The notes below the pieces were generated by a model. It was not told where the DNA came from and searched no databases. It saw only the letters and a program-made list of their open reading frames with translations. A stretch of 64,000 bases of DNA. It comes from Bacteroides zhangwenhongii. Lineage in GTDB: Bacteria; Bacteroidota; Bacteroidia; Bacteroidales; Bacteroidaceae. Position numbers and translations under genes: made by a program. Shown in pieces: positions 8,257 through 18,098 of the stretch (the first letter of the stretch is position 1; every line of letters starts with the position of its first letter). The stretch lies in NCBI RefSeq assembly GCF_009193325.2, contig NZ_CP059856.1:806001-870000 (forward strand), read 5' to 3'.

Positions 8257-9513
8257 ATGGAAGAGAAAGAATTGTGGATGAATAAGTTGAAGGAGAAGCT
8301 CGCGGATTATTCCGAGCCTGTACCTGCTTCCGGTTGGGAACAACTGGAGAAAGAGCTTATGCCTCCTGTGGAGAGGAGAATATATCCTTATCGAAGATGG
8401 ATGATGGCTGCTGCAGCCGTTATATTACTGGCCGTTGTCTCGTCCGTAAGCCTGTATTTTCTGGGAACACCTGCTGCGGATCATATACGTCATACGCAAA
8501 CTCCGGCATTGGCTTCTATGTCCGATGCGTTGCCGGGAGTACAACGACCGGATGTACAGGGCTCTTCCGTGGAACCTGTATTGAGACCGGTGGCTCGTGA
8601 GAACCGGTTGGCGAAGGCGGCTCCTGCAGTTGCCGAACATAAGGCGATAGGAGACGGATTTGCAGTGAAGGAGGTTGAATCTGTTTCGGAAGAAGTTGAA
8701 CCTACGGTGAAGGAAGAAGCGGAAAAGATGGAAGAAAAGCGTTCGGATATGACACAGACTGAGAATGATGACCGATCTACTGTCAGAAGACCTCGCCGGC
8801 CTTCCGGTAAGGATAAATATCATATTCCGGCAGAGAAAGCGACTTCCCGAAAAGGGACATGGTCGATGGGGCTTTCAGTCGGCAATTCAGGAGGGGCTTC
8901 GACGGAAGTGGGGACAGGAATCAATCCTTACATGTCTCGTGTGAGTATGCTTTCTGTTTCAGACGGTTTGATGGAGATTCCTAACGACCAGACATTGGTT
9001 TTTGAGGGTGGAGTACCTTATCTGCTTCAAAAAGAAAGGCGGGTAGTAGACATTAAGCATCACCAACCCATCTCTTTCGGATTATCCGTCCGTAAAGCTT
9101 TGGCGAGAGGCTTTTCCCTTGAGACGGGGCTGACCTATACATTACTTTCTTCGGACGCGAAACTTGCAAATGAAGAACATCAGATAGAACAGAAGCTGCA
9201 CTATGTCGGTATCCCATTGCGTGCCAACTGGAATTTTCTGGATAAGAAACTCGTGACTCTTTATGTATCCGGTGGTGGTATGGTCGAGAAGTGTGTTTAT
9301 GGCAAGCTCGGTTCGGACAAGGAGACGGTGAAACCTCTGCAATTCTCGGTATCCGGTGCAGTGGGTGCGCAGTTGAATGCCACGAAACATATCGGTATTT
9401 ATGTAGAACCGGGTGTCGCTTACTATTTCGATGATGGTTCGGATATTCAGACGATACGAAAGGAGAATCCGTTCAATTTCAATATACAGGCGGGTGTCCG
9501 TTTAACTTATTAA
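8257..9513 (+). CDS. Single-pass membrane protein with C-terminal beta-barrel domain, likely sigma-linked
   Basis: A 418-residue protein. The N-terminal 45 residues are soluble and charged (EKELWMNKLKEKLADYSEPVPASGWEQLEKEL), as in cytoplasmic anti-sigma segments of Bacteroidetes. A membrane helix spans about 49-69, followed by a low-complexity Glu/Lys/Pro-rich linker (about 75-200). The C-terminal 210 residues alternate in beta-strand fashion (ISFGLSVRKALARGFSLETGLTYTLL, IGIYVEPGVAYYF, FNIQAGVRLTY) like PorT-type outer-membrane beta-barrel domains. It is co-transcribed with the ECF sigma gene. An inner-membrane helix combined with a barrel-type domain is odd. The anti-sigma role is inferred from position and the N-terminus. 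Confidence 0.68.
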   Translation: MEEKELWMNKLKEKLADYSEPVPASGWEQLEKELMPPVERRIYPYRRWMMAAAAVILLAVVSSVSLYFLGTPAADHIRHTQTPALASMSDALPGVQRPDVQGSSVEPVLRPVARENRLAKAAPAVAEHKAIGDGFAVKEVESVSEEVEPTVKEEAEKMEEKRSDMTQTENDDRSTVRRPRRPSGKDKYHIPAEKATSRKGTWSMGLSVGNSGGASTEVGTGINPYMSRVSMLSVSDGLMEIPNDQTLVFEGGVPYLLQKERRVVDIKHHQPISFGLSVRKALARGFSLETGLTYTLLSSDAKLANEEHQIEQKLHYVGIPLRANWNFLDKKLVTLYVSGGGMVEKCVYGKLGSDKETVKPLQFSVSGAVGAQLNATKHIGIYVEPGVAYYFDDGSDIQTIRKENPFNFNIQAGVRLTY

Positions 9514-9524
9514 TCAGACTGTAA

Positions 9525-10046
9525 CTATTCAAAATAATCATATTGATTGATAAAGAAAGTCTCGATTTGTTGAGTCAAATCGGGATTTTCTTTTAGTGCT
9601 ATATTGTTGATGAGCATATATGCACTCTTTTCTATGTTTTCTTTATGATAGAAAAACTTGTCACTAAAATAAGTTGCAATAATTCTTGCATAAACTCTAT
9701 ATCTTTTTGTACATACAGTATCTTCATTGAACCCATTGGCTCCAATAAAACCGAATGAGGCTTTGGGGTTCTCTTTATAGATAGACAGCATTATATTTAT
9801 ACAAGTATTAATGATTCTTCTCGGTTCGAATGTGTTGGTCATTATCCTGTACTTATTAGGGGACAATCTATGACTTTTCTGATAAAACTTTACCGCATAG
9901 ATATTACATTTATATTGTTCTACTCTGACGATATAAACTAGATTTGATTTAGTGGATTTGAATCTGTATAATGATATAGATAGAAGTCCATCCTCATTTC
10001 CTCCATCTTTCTGGATGAAGAGGAATGGATATGCGCTTTCTAACAT
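9525..10046 (-). CDS. Hypothetical protein
   Basis: A 173-residue soluble protein that I do not recognise. It is rich in aromatic and basic residues (KSHRLSPNKYRIMTNTFEPRRIINTCINIMLSIYKENP), with no signal peptide, membrane helix or familiar motif. An in-frame stop lies directly before the start at 10046, which fixes the N-terminus. It ends 11 bases from the convergent end of the preceding beta-barrel gene. Codon use and length support a real gene, but its low G+C relative to neighbours hints at acquired DNA. Confidence 0.55.
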   Translation of the reverse strand: MLESAYPFLFIQKDGGNEDGLLSISLYRFKSTKSNLVYIVRVEQYKCNIYAVKFYQKSHRLSPNKYRIMTNTFEPRRIINTCINIMLSIYKENPKASFGFIGANGFNEDTVCTKRYRVYARIIATYFSDKFFYHKENIEKSAYMLINNIALKENPDLTQQIETFFINQYDYFE

Positions 10047-10380
10047 TTAGAGTATATAAGGATATACAGGAATCCTTCTTTTATTTAATTCTTCTTTGGA
10101 TACGTCAGACAATACAAACTTTTTCCCTCCATTTGTTTTTGAGGGATTTATCTTGGTCTTTTGCTTTTGAGAAAGCATTTTTATTTGTTTCGTTTTTATA
10201 TTGCCCATTATTATACTGTATGCTTTTATACGTCATTACTCTGCAAAGATACGAAATATCTCTGAAATCAGTAGAAACTTTCTTGAATTTTAGAAAAGAA
10301 ATAAGTCTAACTTTCATGCGGTATCTTTGCTTATTCATCGAATAACCTCTATATTTGTGGGATACTAATTTGAAGATGCA
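10047..10380. other. AT-rich intergenic region of 334 bases
   Basis: No gene is recognised here. Open frames on both strands encode low-complexity Lys/Phe-rich peptides without family resemblance. The only element noted is TATCTTTG at 10322-10329, a good -7 box, without a matching -33 box, 50 bases before the AAA-ATPase-like gene. It follows a long AT-rich stretch typical of insertion hot spots. Confidence 0.4.
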
Positions 10381-11466
10381 ATGGATACATTAGAACGTAA
10401 ACTGCCGATTGGGATACAGACATTTGAGAAAATGCGTACAGAAGGATGTCTGTATGTGGATAAGACCGACATCATATATCAGATAGCAGCTACTAAAGTT
10501 CCTTATTTCCTAAGTCGTCCCCGTCGTTTTGGCAAAAGTCTGCTTCTTTCCACTTTCGAAGCCTACTTTCAAGGTCGGAAAGACCTGTTTGCAGGCTTGG
10601 CTATTGAAAAACTGGAAACGAAATGGGAACAATATCCTGTTCTGCATCTTGATTTGAATGCGAGAAAATATGAGACGGCGGCGGATTTGGTGGCCATGTT
10701 AAACCAATATTTGGAGAAATGGGAAGATTTCTATGGCGACGAAAAAAAAGACCGCAGTCCCGAAGAACGTTTTAGCTATGTCATCGAACAAGCCTGTCTG
10801 AAAACAGGAAAAGGAGTCGTTGTGTTGATAGACGAATACGATAAACCTTTGCTGCAAGCCCTTGGGGATGAGAATTTAATGGGGGAATACCGTCGTATTC
10901 TGAAAGCCTTTTACGGTGTGTTGAAAAGCTCCGATCGCTATCTTCGGTTTATCTTTCTGACAGGTGTCACAAAATTTGCGCAAGTCAGTGTTTTCAGCGA
11001 TTTGAATCAATTGAATGATATTAGCATGAAGATTCCTTATGCCAATATCTGCGGTATTACCAAAAAGGAATTGTTGGCCACGTTCACACCGGAACTGCAA
11101 CGGCTGGCAGAAGTGCAGGAGATGTCTTTCGATGATACAGTCGATAAAATGACAGCCATGTATGATGGCTACCACTTCACATATAGCGAGGAAGGATTGT
11201 TTAATCCTTTCAGCGTGCTCAATGTTTTTGCTGGATTGATGTTTGATAACTATTGGTTCCAGACCAGTACTCCCACATATCTTGTGGATTTGTTGAAGCA
11301 AAGTGACTATGACTTACGCTTGTTGATAGATGGGTTGGAAGTCGGTAGTTCCGGTTTTGCGGAATACCGTGCCGAGACAAAGAATCCCCTTCCGATGATT
11401 TACCAAAGCGGTTATCTGACTATTAAAAACTTTGATAAACTATTGAACCTATACACGCGAATATAA
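10381..11466 (+). CDS. AAA-ATPase-like protein, truncated, lacking its nuclease domain
   Basis: A 361-residue member of the AAA-ATPase_like/DUF1703 family that is abundant in Bacteroides. KLPIGIQTFEKMRTEGCLYVDKT is the standard N-terminus, SRPRRFGKSLLLST is the P-loop, and VVVLIDEYDKPLL is the Walker B strand. Full-length members have about 510-530 residues and end in a PD-(D/E)XK nuclease domain that follows YQSGYLTIK. Here the protein stops a few residues after YLTIKNFDK, so the nuclease half is absent, and a sigma factor gene begins 29 bases later. The gene may be a remnant. Function of the family is not established. Confidence 0.72.
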   Translation: MDTLERKLPIGIQTFEKMRTEGCLYVDKTDIIYQIAATKVPYFLSRPRRFGKSLLLSTFEAYFQGRKDLFAGLAIEKLETKWEQYPVLHLDLNARKYETAADLVAMLNQYLEKWEDFYGDEKKDRSPEERFSYVIEQACLKTGKGVVVLIDEYDKPLLQALGDENLMGEYRRILKAFYGVLKSSDRYLRFIFLTGVTKFAQVSVFSDLNQLNDISMKIPYANICGITKKELLATFTPELQRLAEVQEMSFDDTVDKMTAMYDGYHFTYSEEGLFNPFSVLNVFAGLMFDNYWFQTSTPTYLVDLLKQSDYDLRLLIDGLEVGSSGFAEYRAETKNPLPMIYQSGYLTIKNFDKLLNLYTRI

Positions 11467-11495
11467 AGTAGTGTAATGTTGCAAAATTCTAGGAT

Positions 11496-12092
11496 ATGGT
11501 GGATTCAACAGATGAAAAACATTTATTAATAGATTTAAGAGACGGTTCTTTTCAAGCATTCGAAAGATTGTATAATATGTATAGTGGTAAACTGTACAAT
11601 TTCATTATGCGGTTGTCTTCCGGCAATCAATATATGGCAGAGGAGATAGTGCAGTCCACTTTCATCCGTATATGGGAAGTGCGGGAGAAAGTAGATCCCG
11701 ATGCTTCATTCATATCCTTTCTCTGTACGATAGCCAAGAACCTGTTGATGAATATGTACCAGCGTCAGACTGTTGAATATGTTTACAATGAATACTTGAT
11801 GAAAAACGGGGTAGACCGTGATTCGCAAACCGAAGATAACATCGATTTACGTTTTCTGAACGACTATATTGATTCTTTGGCGGAAGAACTGCCGGCACAA
11901 CGCAAGAAAATCTTTATATTAAGCAAGCGTCAGAATTATACAAATAAGGAAATAGCCGAGGTAATGGGAATTTCCGAAAGTACGGTTGCTACCCAACTAT
12001 CTTTGGCGGTAAAGTTTATGCGCGAGCAGTTGATGAAACATTACGATAAGATAATTGCGCTTTTGCTCGCTTTTTGTGTTAATGAAATGTAA
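11496..12092 (+). CDS. FecI-type ECF sigma factor
   Basis: A 198-residue ECF sigma factor. Region 2 is RLYNMYSGKLYNFIMRLSSGNQYMAEEIVQSTFIRIWEVREKV; region 4 is LPAQRKKIFILSKRQNYTNKEIAEVMGISESTVATQLSLAVKF. It is of the Bacteroidetes FecI type that is paired with FecR and SusC. The following gene is a FecR anti-sigma factor, and a SusC receptor with an N-terminal STN domain comes next, giving the complete trans-envelope signalling set. It is therefore expected to turn on the downstream SusCD operon when substrate binds. A short hydrophobic tail (IIALLLAFCVNEM) ends the protein. Confidence 0.9.
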   Translation: MVDSTDEKHLLIDLRDGSFQAFERLYNMYSGKLYNFIMRLSSGNQYMAEEIVQSTFIRIWEVREKVDPDASFISFLCTIAKNLLMNMYQRQTVEYVYNEYLMKNGVDRDSQTEDNIDLRFLNDYIDSLAEELPAQRKKIFILSKRQNYTNKEIAEVMGISESTVATQLSLAVKFMREQLMKHYDKIIALLLAFCVNEM

Positions 12093-12159
12093 TTATAACC
12101 TGCTCTTTTAGATAAAGGATAAGATGAAAATGTATACCAATAAATAAGTAGGCAAGAAG

Positions 12160-13122
12160 ATGGATAAGACATATTATAAGGAACTGATTGAGAAATATTT
12201 CGAAGGAAATATAACGGATGACGAAATAAAGGAATTGTCCGGCTGGATAAAGAACGACCGTCGGTTGCAGGACTGGTGGGAAAATGAATTCTCCCGGTCG
12301 GATACCGATATCAACCCGATACTGCGTGATAAACTCTTTGCACGTATCAAAGAAAAGACACAAGGAAAAGAGAAAAAAAGAACCATTCGCCCGAATTATT
12401 GGAGATGGGTTGCCGCTATGCTTCTACCTGTCTGTATCGCTTTTTTCACCTACTATCTTATAGATTCTTCCCGGACAATGGAAGCCCCCTTTGTGGTGAA
12501 AGCCAATAAAGGGGACAAAGCGACTATTGAATTGCCGGACGGCACGAATGTCGTGCTCAATTCAGCTTCCCAATTAAGTTATCTGAATAATTTCGGAGAA
12601 AAAGTTCGTCGTGTGCAACTGAATGGTGAAGCCTATTTTAAAGTAGCCCATGATGAGAAACATCCCTTTGTCGTGCAAATCGGTGATTTGGAAGTGAAAG
12701 TACTTGGTACATCTTTCAATGTATCCGCCTATGAAGACTCCAGGGATGTGACAGTTGTTCTGTTGGAAGGGAAAGTAGGTGTTTATGTGCAAGCAACCTC
12801 GCATATAATGAAGCCCGGAGATAAAATTGAGTACAATAAAGTCACTCATAAGATAACAACCACCCAAGTGCATCCGAATGATTACATCGAATGGACAAAA
12901 GGAAATATGTACTTTGAGAAAGAATCTTTGGAAAATATCATGAAAACCCTTTCACGTATTTATGACGTAGAGATCCGCTTCGATTCCGGAAAACTACCTA
13001 AAGAATACTTCACGGGAACTATTCCGGGTGGCGGTATACAGAATGCTTTGAATATTCTGATGCTAACTTCACCTTTCTATTATGAGATGGATGGTTCGGT
13101 GATTGTCTTGAAAGAGAAATAA
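12160..13122 (+). CDS. FecR-family anti-sigma factor
   Basis: A 320-residue inner-membrane protein. The N-terminal 80 residues are cytoplasmic (EKYFEGNITDDEIKELSGWI, the anti-sigma region), one membrane helix spans about 83-101, and the periplasmic FecR domain follows (KGDKATIELPDGTNVVLNSASQLSYL, RRVQLNGEAYFKVAHD, VKVLGTSFNVSAYED). A C-terminal secretin/STN-like segment (ENIMKTLSRIYDVEIRFD) completes it, the usual domain order. It should hold the upstream FecI-type sigma factor until signalled by the STN domain of the SusC protein. A clear terminator follows, so the regulatory pair is transcribed separately from susC. Confidence 0.9.
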   Translation: MDKTYYKELIEKYFEGNITDDEIKELSGWIKNDRRLQDWWENEFSRSDTDINPILRDKLFARIKEKTQGKEKKRTIRPNYWRWVAAMLLPVCIAFFTYYLIDSSRTMEAPFVVKANKGDKATIELPDGTNVVLNSASQLSYLNNFGEKVRRVQLNGEAYFKVAHDEKHPFVVQIGDLEVKVLGTSFNVSAYEDSRDVTVVLLEGKVGVYVQATSHIMKPGDKIEYNKVTHKITTTQVHPNDYIEWTKGNMYFEKESLENIMKTLSRIYDVEIRFDSGKLPKEYFTGTIPGGGIQNALNILMLTSPFYYEMDGSVIVLKEK

Positions 13123-13150
13123 ATAGATAAGCATTCTTTCAAATAATAGT

Positions 13151-13193
13151 AAAAGCCATTTCGGAGTTTCACTTCTAAGGAATGGCTTTTTTA
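13151..13193 (+). terminator. Terminator after the FecI/FecR operon
   Basis: AAAAGCCATT (13151-13160) pairs with AATGGCTTTT (13181-13190), followed by a T run. This separates the sigma/anti-sigma pair from the SusC operon, whose own promoter must lie in 13194-13298. No TAnnTTTG box is seen there, which fits use of the ECF factor. Confidence 0.75.
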
Positions 13194-13298
13194 TTCACAC
13201 AATCAAATAAGTTAACGAGAGTTAAAGATAGATAGGCGCTTGGACGGGAGGATATAGCAGTCTGTATACCTATCAAACAACTTAAAAAGTTTGGATAT

Positions 13299-16200
13299 AT
13301 GAAAAACAGAAAACACCTTGTAAATCTCCCTCAAACCCACAGGGAGAGAAGTAAGAACTGGAGAACACTACGGGCTGTATGCCTGCTATTGTTCCTAAGC
13401 ATCTCTTTTGCCGCTTATTCTCAAATAACGGTTAATTTGAAAAATTTGTCTTTAAGAGCCTCCTTAAAGAAGATTGAGCAAGTAAGTAGTTACAAATTTT
13501 TCTACAGTGAAAGTCTGTCTGAATTAAATCAGAAAGTGTCGTTGAATGTTCAAAATGCGACGATTGACTATACAATGACTCAACTTTTAGGCAGAATGGA
13601 TCTGACATACAGAAAAGAACAAGACAATGTGATTGTATTGATTCGTAAAGCCGAGGAGAAGTCAGTTGCTAAAAAAGTAACAGGTACCGTTGTAGATGAA
13701 AAAGGAGAACCTGTTATCGGCGCAAGCATTGTGGTAAAAGGCAAGTCACACGGAACGATCACAGATTTCGATGGAAAGTTCACATTGGCTGATGTGCCGG
13801 AAAAAGGAATATTGACAATCTCTTATATAGGGTATAAGACAGTCGATATTTCTACCACTGGTCAGACATTAGTGAAAGTTGTACTTCAGGAAGACAGCAA
13901 AATGATTGATGAAGTTGTCGTGGTCGGCTACGGAGTTCAGTCACAAAAACTAGTGACAACTTCCATCAGTAAAGTAAAGATGGAAAATATAGACCAAGGT
14001 AATGACTATAACCCGATAAAAATGCTGCAAGGACGTGTAGCAGGTGTGAATATATCCTCTGCTTCCGGCACTCCGGGAGAAGCCCCCAATGTGACCGTTC
14101 GTGGTATTGGTTCCGTCAGTGGAGGAAGCTCGCCACTTTATGTCGTTGACGGTATCCCGAGCGAAAAATATCCCAACCTGAATCCGAATGACATTGAAAG
14201 CATGGAAGTCTTGAAAGACGCTTCCGCCGCTGCTATCTATGGTTCGCGTGCCAATGCCGGAGTCGTATTGATAACCACCAAATCTGGTCAGCAAGGCAAG
14301 ACAAAGGTAGAAGTGTCCGGCCGCTACGGATTTGCCTATCTCGCCAGTGACATTGAAATGGCTAATTCGACGGAATATATGAATACCATGCAAGCCGCTA
14401 TCGACAATTACAATGTACAGATGGGAGCTAACCTTCAACTGTATACTCCTTCTCAAATTCAGGAAACCGATTGGGTGAAAGAAATATCAAGAAAAAACTC
14501 AAAGACAGGTACCGGCTCCATCAGCATCTCCGGTGGAAACGAAAAGACTACTTTTTTCGCCTCTTTGGGAGCCAATACCCAAGAAGGATATTTGAATAAA
14601 AGTAGTTATGACCAATATAATATGCGTGCGAAATTCACTCATAAAATCAATAATATCTTCAAGCTGAATATGAATTTGGCAGGTTCCGCCAGCCGTTCAG
14701 ACCTGTTGGAAGAAACGAGCACCAGTCTGAAAGTGCTGCGTACGGCACGCGAAGAACAACCCTGGTATTCACCCTACAAAGAAGACGGAACATCCTATAA
14801 AGTGAACGGAACGGATATTCTGCGTCACAATCCCGTAATGCTGATAAATGAAGAAGACTGGGTGGCAAAGAAATACCAACTATCCGGTGTATTCAGTATA
14901 GACGTTACCCCCTTCAAAGGGTTCAAATACACACCGACCGTAAGCGTATATGGCATTTTGGATAACACCTCTAAAAAACTGTCGGACAAACATGACGCCC
15001 GCAAAAACAGCAGCGGTTGGGGAGCATTGGCGGAACAAAAAGACCAGAGTTTCCGCTATGTGATAGACAACATATTCTCTTACAACAATGAATGGAACAA
15101 ACTGATCTATTCCGTCATGCTGGGACACTCGTTTGAAAAATACACGTATGAGCAATTCGGTGCAAAGAGTGACAACTACGCCAACGGCGCATTTCCTTCC
15201 TCAAACTTTGATTTGATCAATGCAGGCCCCAATATTTATGCCGGAAACATCAGCTATACCTCTTACGCTTTGGAATCCTATTTCGGACGAATCGCCTTGA
15301 ACTGGGATAACAAATATATACTGAACGCCTCTTTGCGTAGTGACGGTTCCTCCCGTTTTGCGAAGAACAAGAGATATGGTTATTTTCCCTCTGCCTCCTT
15401 TGCATGGCGGGCATCCAATGAAGAATTCTTCCCGAAAAACAAATATGTCAATGATGCCAAGTTAAGATTAAGCTGGGGTATGACAGGAAGCATGGCAGGA
15501 GTGAGCAATTATGCTCCGCTATCACTTATCAGTGCGGGCGGTGCTTCTTACAACGGTTCCGCCGGATTCCAGATTTCACAAGACGCCCGTGCCTTGACTT
15601 GGGAGAAAGCCAGCCAGTTCAATATCGGATTTGATATAGAAATGTTCCAGTCCCGCCTGACTCTGAACGTAGATATGTTCTATCAGAAAACCACCGACCT
15701 GCTGTTCAAGAAACCGGTCAATGCAACCACCGGATATACTACTTTGCAATCCAATATCGGCTCATTGGAGAATAAAGGACTCGAGTTGGCTTTGAATGGC
15801 AAAATCCTTACCGGAAAGTTCAAATGGGATTTGGGAGGAAACATCTCTTTCGTAAAGAACAAGTTACTTTCCCTGATCGAAGGAAATGATATGTATATAG
15901 TACCCAGTAGCGGAAGTAACCTTCTGGGCGGTTCGATGCATGCTCTAATCAACGGCCAGCCCATCAGTACATTTTATATGCTGAAGATGGAAGGCATCTA
16001 CCAGCGTGACGACGAAGTGCCTGCGAAACTTTACGCTAAAGGCGTACGTGCCGGTGACGTGAAATATTTCGATTATAACGAAGACGGCGACATTTCCGAT
16101 GCCGACCGGATGAACGTAGGAAAAGCTATCCCTGACTTTTACGGAGGTATCACTTCCAACTTTTCTTACAAAGGTTTTGACCTGTCTCTGTTTGGACAAT

Positions 16201-16718
16201 TCTCCGTAGGCGGCAAAGTGATGTCGGCATGGCGGGGAGTGAATGGCTCCGAAGGTACCGACCATTTGGGACTCGCACTGTCGAATGTTAAAGTAAGCGA
16301 CCGGGGCGAATCTGTGGAACAATATTTTAATGTAAGCAAAGAAGTGGCCAACGGATACTGGCGCGGAGAAGGAACAAGCAACACAATCCCCCGTCCTGTA
16401 CGAATTGGAGTGCATACCGGATACGATTATGACTACAACGTACAGACCTCAACACGTTATCTGGAAGACGCTTCCTACTTTAAACTGAAAACAGTGACTT
16501 TGGGCTACACCTTGCCGGAATCGGTTGTTAAGAAACTTCGCGTGAACTCATTAAGAGTCTACATTTCGGCAGATAATCTGCTGACTCTCACCAAGTATTC
16601 CGGTTATGATCCCGAAACATCATTCTCCGGCAGTCCGGGCGATTCAAATTATGGCGTTGACTTCGGTCTGCAACCTGTATTGAGAACATTTATTTTTGGT
16701 CTGAATCTAAACTTTTAA
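13299..16718 (+). CDS. SusC/RagA-family TonB-dependent outer-membrane receptor with STN signalling domain
   Basis: An 1139-residue receptor. After a long basic N-region and signal peptide ending near AAYSQ, an STN domain (about 42-115, LRASLKKIEQVSSYKFFYSE) contacts FecR. A carboxypeptidase-D-like domain follows (about 127-205, VTGTVVDEKGEPVIGASIVVKGKSHGTITDFDG). The plug begins at DEVVVVGYGVQ and includes SASGTPGEAPNVTVRGIGS and DASAAAIYGSRANAGVVLITTK, and a 22-strand barrel fills the rest, ending in GLNLNF with a terminal Phe. The susD gene follows after 12 bases. Together they form the pedal-bin importer. The enzymes downstream suggest glycerophosphodiesters or lipid head groups as substrate rather than a polysaccharide. 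Confidence 0.92.
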   Translation: MKNRKHLVNLPQTHRERSKNWRTLRAVCLLLFLSISFAAYSQITVNLKNLSLRASLKKIEQVSSYKFFYSESLSELNQKVSLNVQNATIDYTMTQLLGRMDLTYRKEQDNVIVLIRKAEEKSVAKKVTGTVVDEKGEPVIGASIVVKGKSHGTITDFDGKFTLADVPEKGILTISYIGYKTVDISTTGQTLVKVVLQEDSKMIDEVVVVGYGVQSQKLVTTSISKVKMENIDQGNDYNPIKMLQGRVAGVNISSASGTPGEAPNVTVRGIGSVSGGSSPLYVVDGIPSEKYPNLNPNDIESMEVLKDASAAAIYGSRANAGVVLITTKSGQQGKTKVEVSGRYGFAYLASDIEMANSTEYMNTMQAAIDNYNVQMGANLQLYTPSQIQETDWVKEISRKNSKTGTGSISISGGNEKTTFFASLGANTQEGYLNKSSYDQYNMRAKFTHKINNIFKLNMNLAGSASRSDLLEETSTSLKVLRTAREEQPWYSPYKEDGTSYKVNGTDILRHNPVMLINEEDWVAKKYQLSGVFSIDVTPFKGFKYTPTVSVYGILDNTSKKLSDKHDARKNSSGWGALAEQKDQSFRYVIDNIFSYNNEWNKLIYSVMLGHSFEKYTYEQFGAKSDNYANGAFPSSNFDLINAGPNIYAGNISYTSYALESYFGRIALNWDNKYILNASLRSDGSSRFAKNKRYGYFPSASFAWRASNEEFFPKNKYVNDAKLRLSWGMTGSMAGVSNYAPLSLISAGGASYNGSAGFQISQDARALTWEKASQFNIGFDIEMFQSRLTLNVDMFYQKTTDLLFKKPVNATTGYTTLQSNIGSLENKGLELALNGKILTGKFKWDLGGNISFVKNKLLSLIEGNDMYIVPSSGSNLLGGSMHALINGQPISTFYMLKMEGIYQRDDEVPAKLYAKGVRAGDVKYFDYNEDGDISDADRMNVGKAIPDFYGGITSNFSYKGFDLSLFGQFSVGGKVMSAWRGVNGSEGTDHLGLALSNVKVSDRGESVEQYFNVSKEVANGYWRGEGTSNTIPRPVRIGVHTGYDYDYNVQTSTRYLEDASYFKLKTVTLGYTLPESVVKKLRVNSLRVYISADNLLTLTKYSGYDPETSFSGSPGDSNYGVDFGLQPVLRTFIFGLNLNF

Positions 16719-16730
16719 AAACATAGATGT

Positions 16731-18077
16731 ATGAAACGATACTATACTATAATCAACTATTTGCTGTGTAGCATTTGCCTTTTCTGGATGACGGCTTGTT
16801 CAGGTATGCTGGACGATATGCGGCCTAAAGATCAGATCCCTCAAGATATGTTGAGTGAATCCGATTTGGAAAAGTTATTGAATGGAGTGTACGCCGAAAT
16901 GGAAGAACTGATATTCAAGTTCTATATGGACGGTGACGTAAAGGGTGAGAATTTCAAGGCAGGTCCCGGTTTCTCCCTGAATGACCCGATGTTGATGGCT
17001 CCTAGTTCCAAAGAAGTTTTGAGTCAGTGGCAAAAATGCTTCACAACCCTGAAGCAAGTAAACTTTCTGGTCGAAACATATGAAGCATCATCTCATAAAG
17101 AAAACCAGGTAGTGAAGCAGACAGGCGGTACAGGATATTATTTCAGGGCCTTGATTTACTATCATTTAGTCACTCGTTGGGGTGGAGCTCCTATCTTACG
17201 TAAACGTACCTATGACGTTGTGCCCATCTCTCCCGAAACTGAAGTATGGAGTTTCATAAAAGAAGACTTGACGAAAGCGGAAGGATTATTACCTGAATTT
17301 ACAGACCGTTTTTATGTATCTATTAGCGCTTGTGATGCACTGAATGCCAAAGTATGCCTGTCTTTGAAAGACTATACAAACGCAGCCGCCTATGCCGACA
17401 AGGTGATTGCCAAATCTAATTTTGCATTGAGTGCTACCTCGACCGAGTATGCCAATGCCTTTGTCTCCAACAGCAGTAGTAAAGAACTGGTCTTTGCGCT
17501 AGCCAACAAGCGCAGCACAAGTCTACTGCTATTCTACCAAACGGTGAATGATATCGACCCCACTTGGGATTATTCTCCCTCTACTGACTGTTACGGGCAT
17601 CTCTACGATGATACAACCGTCAAGAAACAAGATATACGTGCAAAAGCCGTGTTTGGTGCGGATAATAGTCGCATTATCAAATTCCCGAATGGAAGTACCG
17701 GACAGTTTGTCACCAATGAACAGCCGTCACAAACCCCGATTGTAGTTACCCGCGTAGCAGAGATGTATCTGATTAAAGCAGAAGCATTGGGAGCTACCAA
17801 CGGACTGTCTACACTGAAAGAGTTTATGAACAAACGCTACGCTACTGTTTCGCTACCCTCAAGCATGACTGATACCGAATTTCAGAACCAGATACTTGAT
17901 GAGCGTCACCGTGAACTGTACGCGGAAGGTCAACGATGGTATGATTTGAAACGGACCAACCGACTGGACTTGTTTACTTCCTTGAACGGCAGAAACTATC
18001 TGATGTATTATCCGGTTCCCCAATCGGAACGCGACTTGGCGGGAGAAGAAAACTATCCTCAAAATCCAGGTTATTAA
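16731..18077 (+). CDS. SusD/RagB-family surface lipoprotein
   Basis: A 448-residue lipoprotein (lipobox MTAC, Cys23). It shows SusD features: GVYAEMEELI near the N-terminus, the TPR-containing middle (GTGYYFRALIYYHLVTRWGGAPIL, DALNAKVCLSLKDYTNAAAYADKVI), and the C-terminal RVAEMYLIKAEALGATNG and ILDERHRELYAEGQRWYDLKRTNRL motifs. It forms the lid of the SusC importer upstream and binds substrate at the cell surface. It is shorter than most glycan-binding SusDs (about 500-600), which is consistent with a small ligand. The gene ends 21 bases before the next in the operon. Confidence 0.92.
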   Translation: MKRYYTIINYLLCSICLFWMTACSGMLDDMRPKDQIPQDMLSESDLEKLLNGVYAEMEELIFKFYMDGDVKGENFKAGPGFSLNDPMLMAPSSKEVLSQWQKCFTTLKQVNFLVETYEASSHKENQVVKQTGGTGYYFRALIYYHLVTRWGGAPILRKRTYDVVPISPETEVWSFIKEDLTKAEGLLPEFTDRFYVSISACDALNAKVCLSLKDYTNAAAYADKVIAKSNFALSATSTEYANAFVSNSSSKELVFALANKRSTSLLLFYQTVNDIDPTWDYSPSTDCYGHLYDDTTVKKQDIRAKAVFGADNSRIIKFPNGSTGQFVTNEQPSQTPIVVTRVAEMYLIKAEALGATNGLSTLKEFMNKRYATVSLPSSMTDTEFQNQILDERHRELYAEGQRWYDLKRTNRLDLFTSLNGRNYLMYYPVPQSERDLAGEENYPQNPGY

Positions 18078-18098
18078 CTATCTTAGAAAGAACAGAGT

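Noticed and set aside
10105..10338. A 77-codon minus-strand frame (Lys/Asn rich) as a gene
   Set aside because: Composition follows the local A/T bias, no family is recognised, and it is out of frame with the hypothetical gene downstream.
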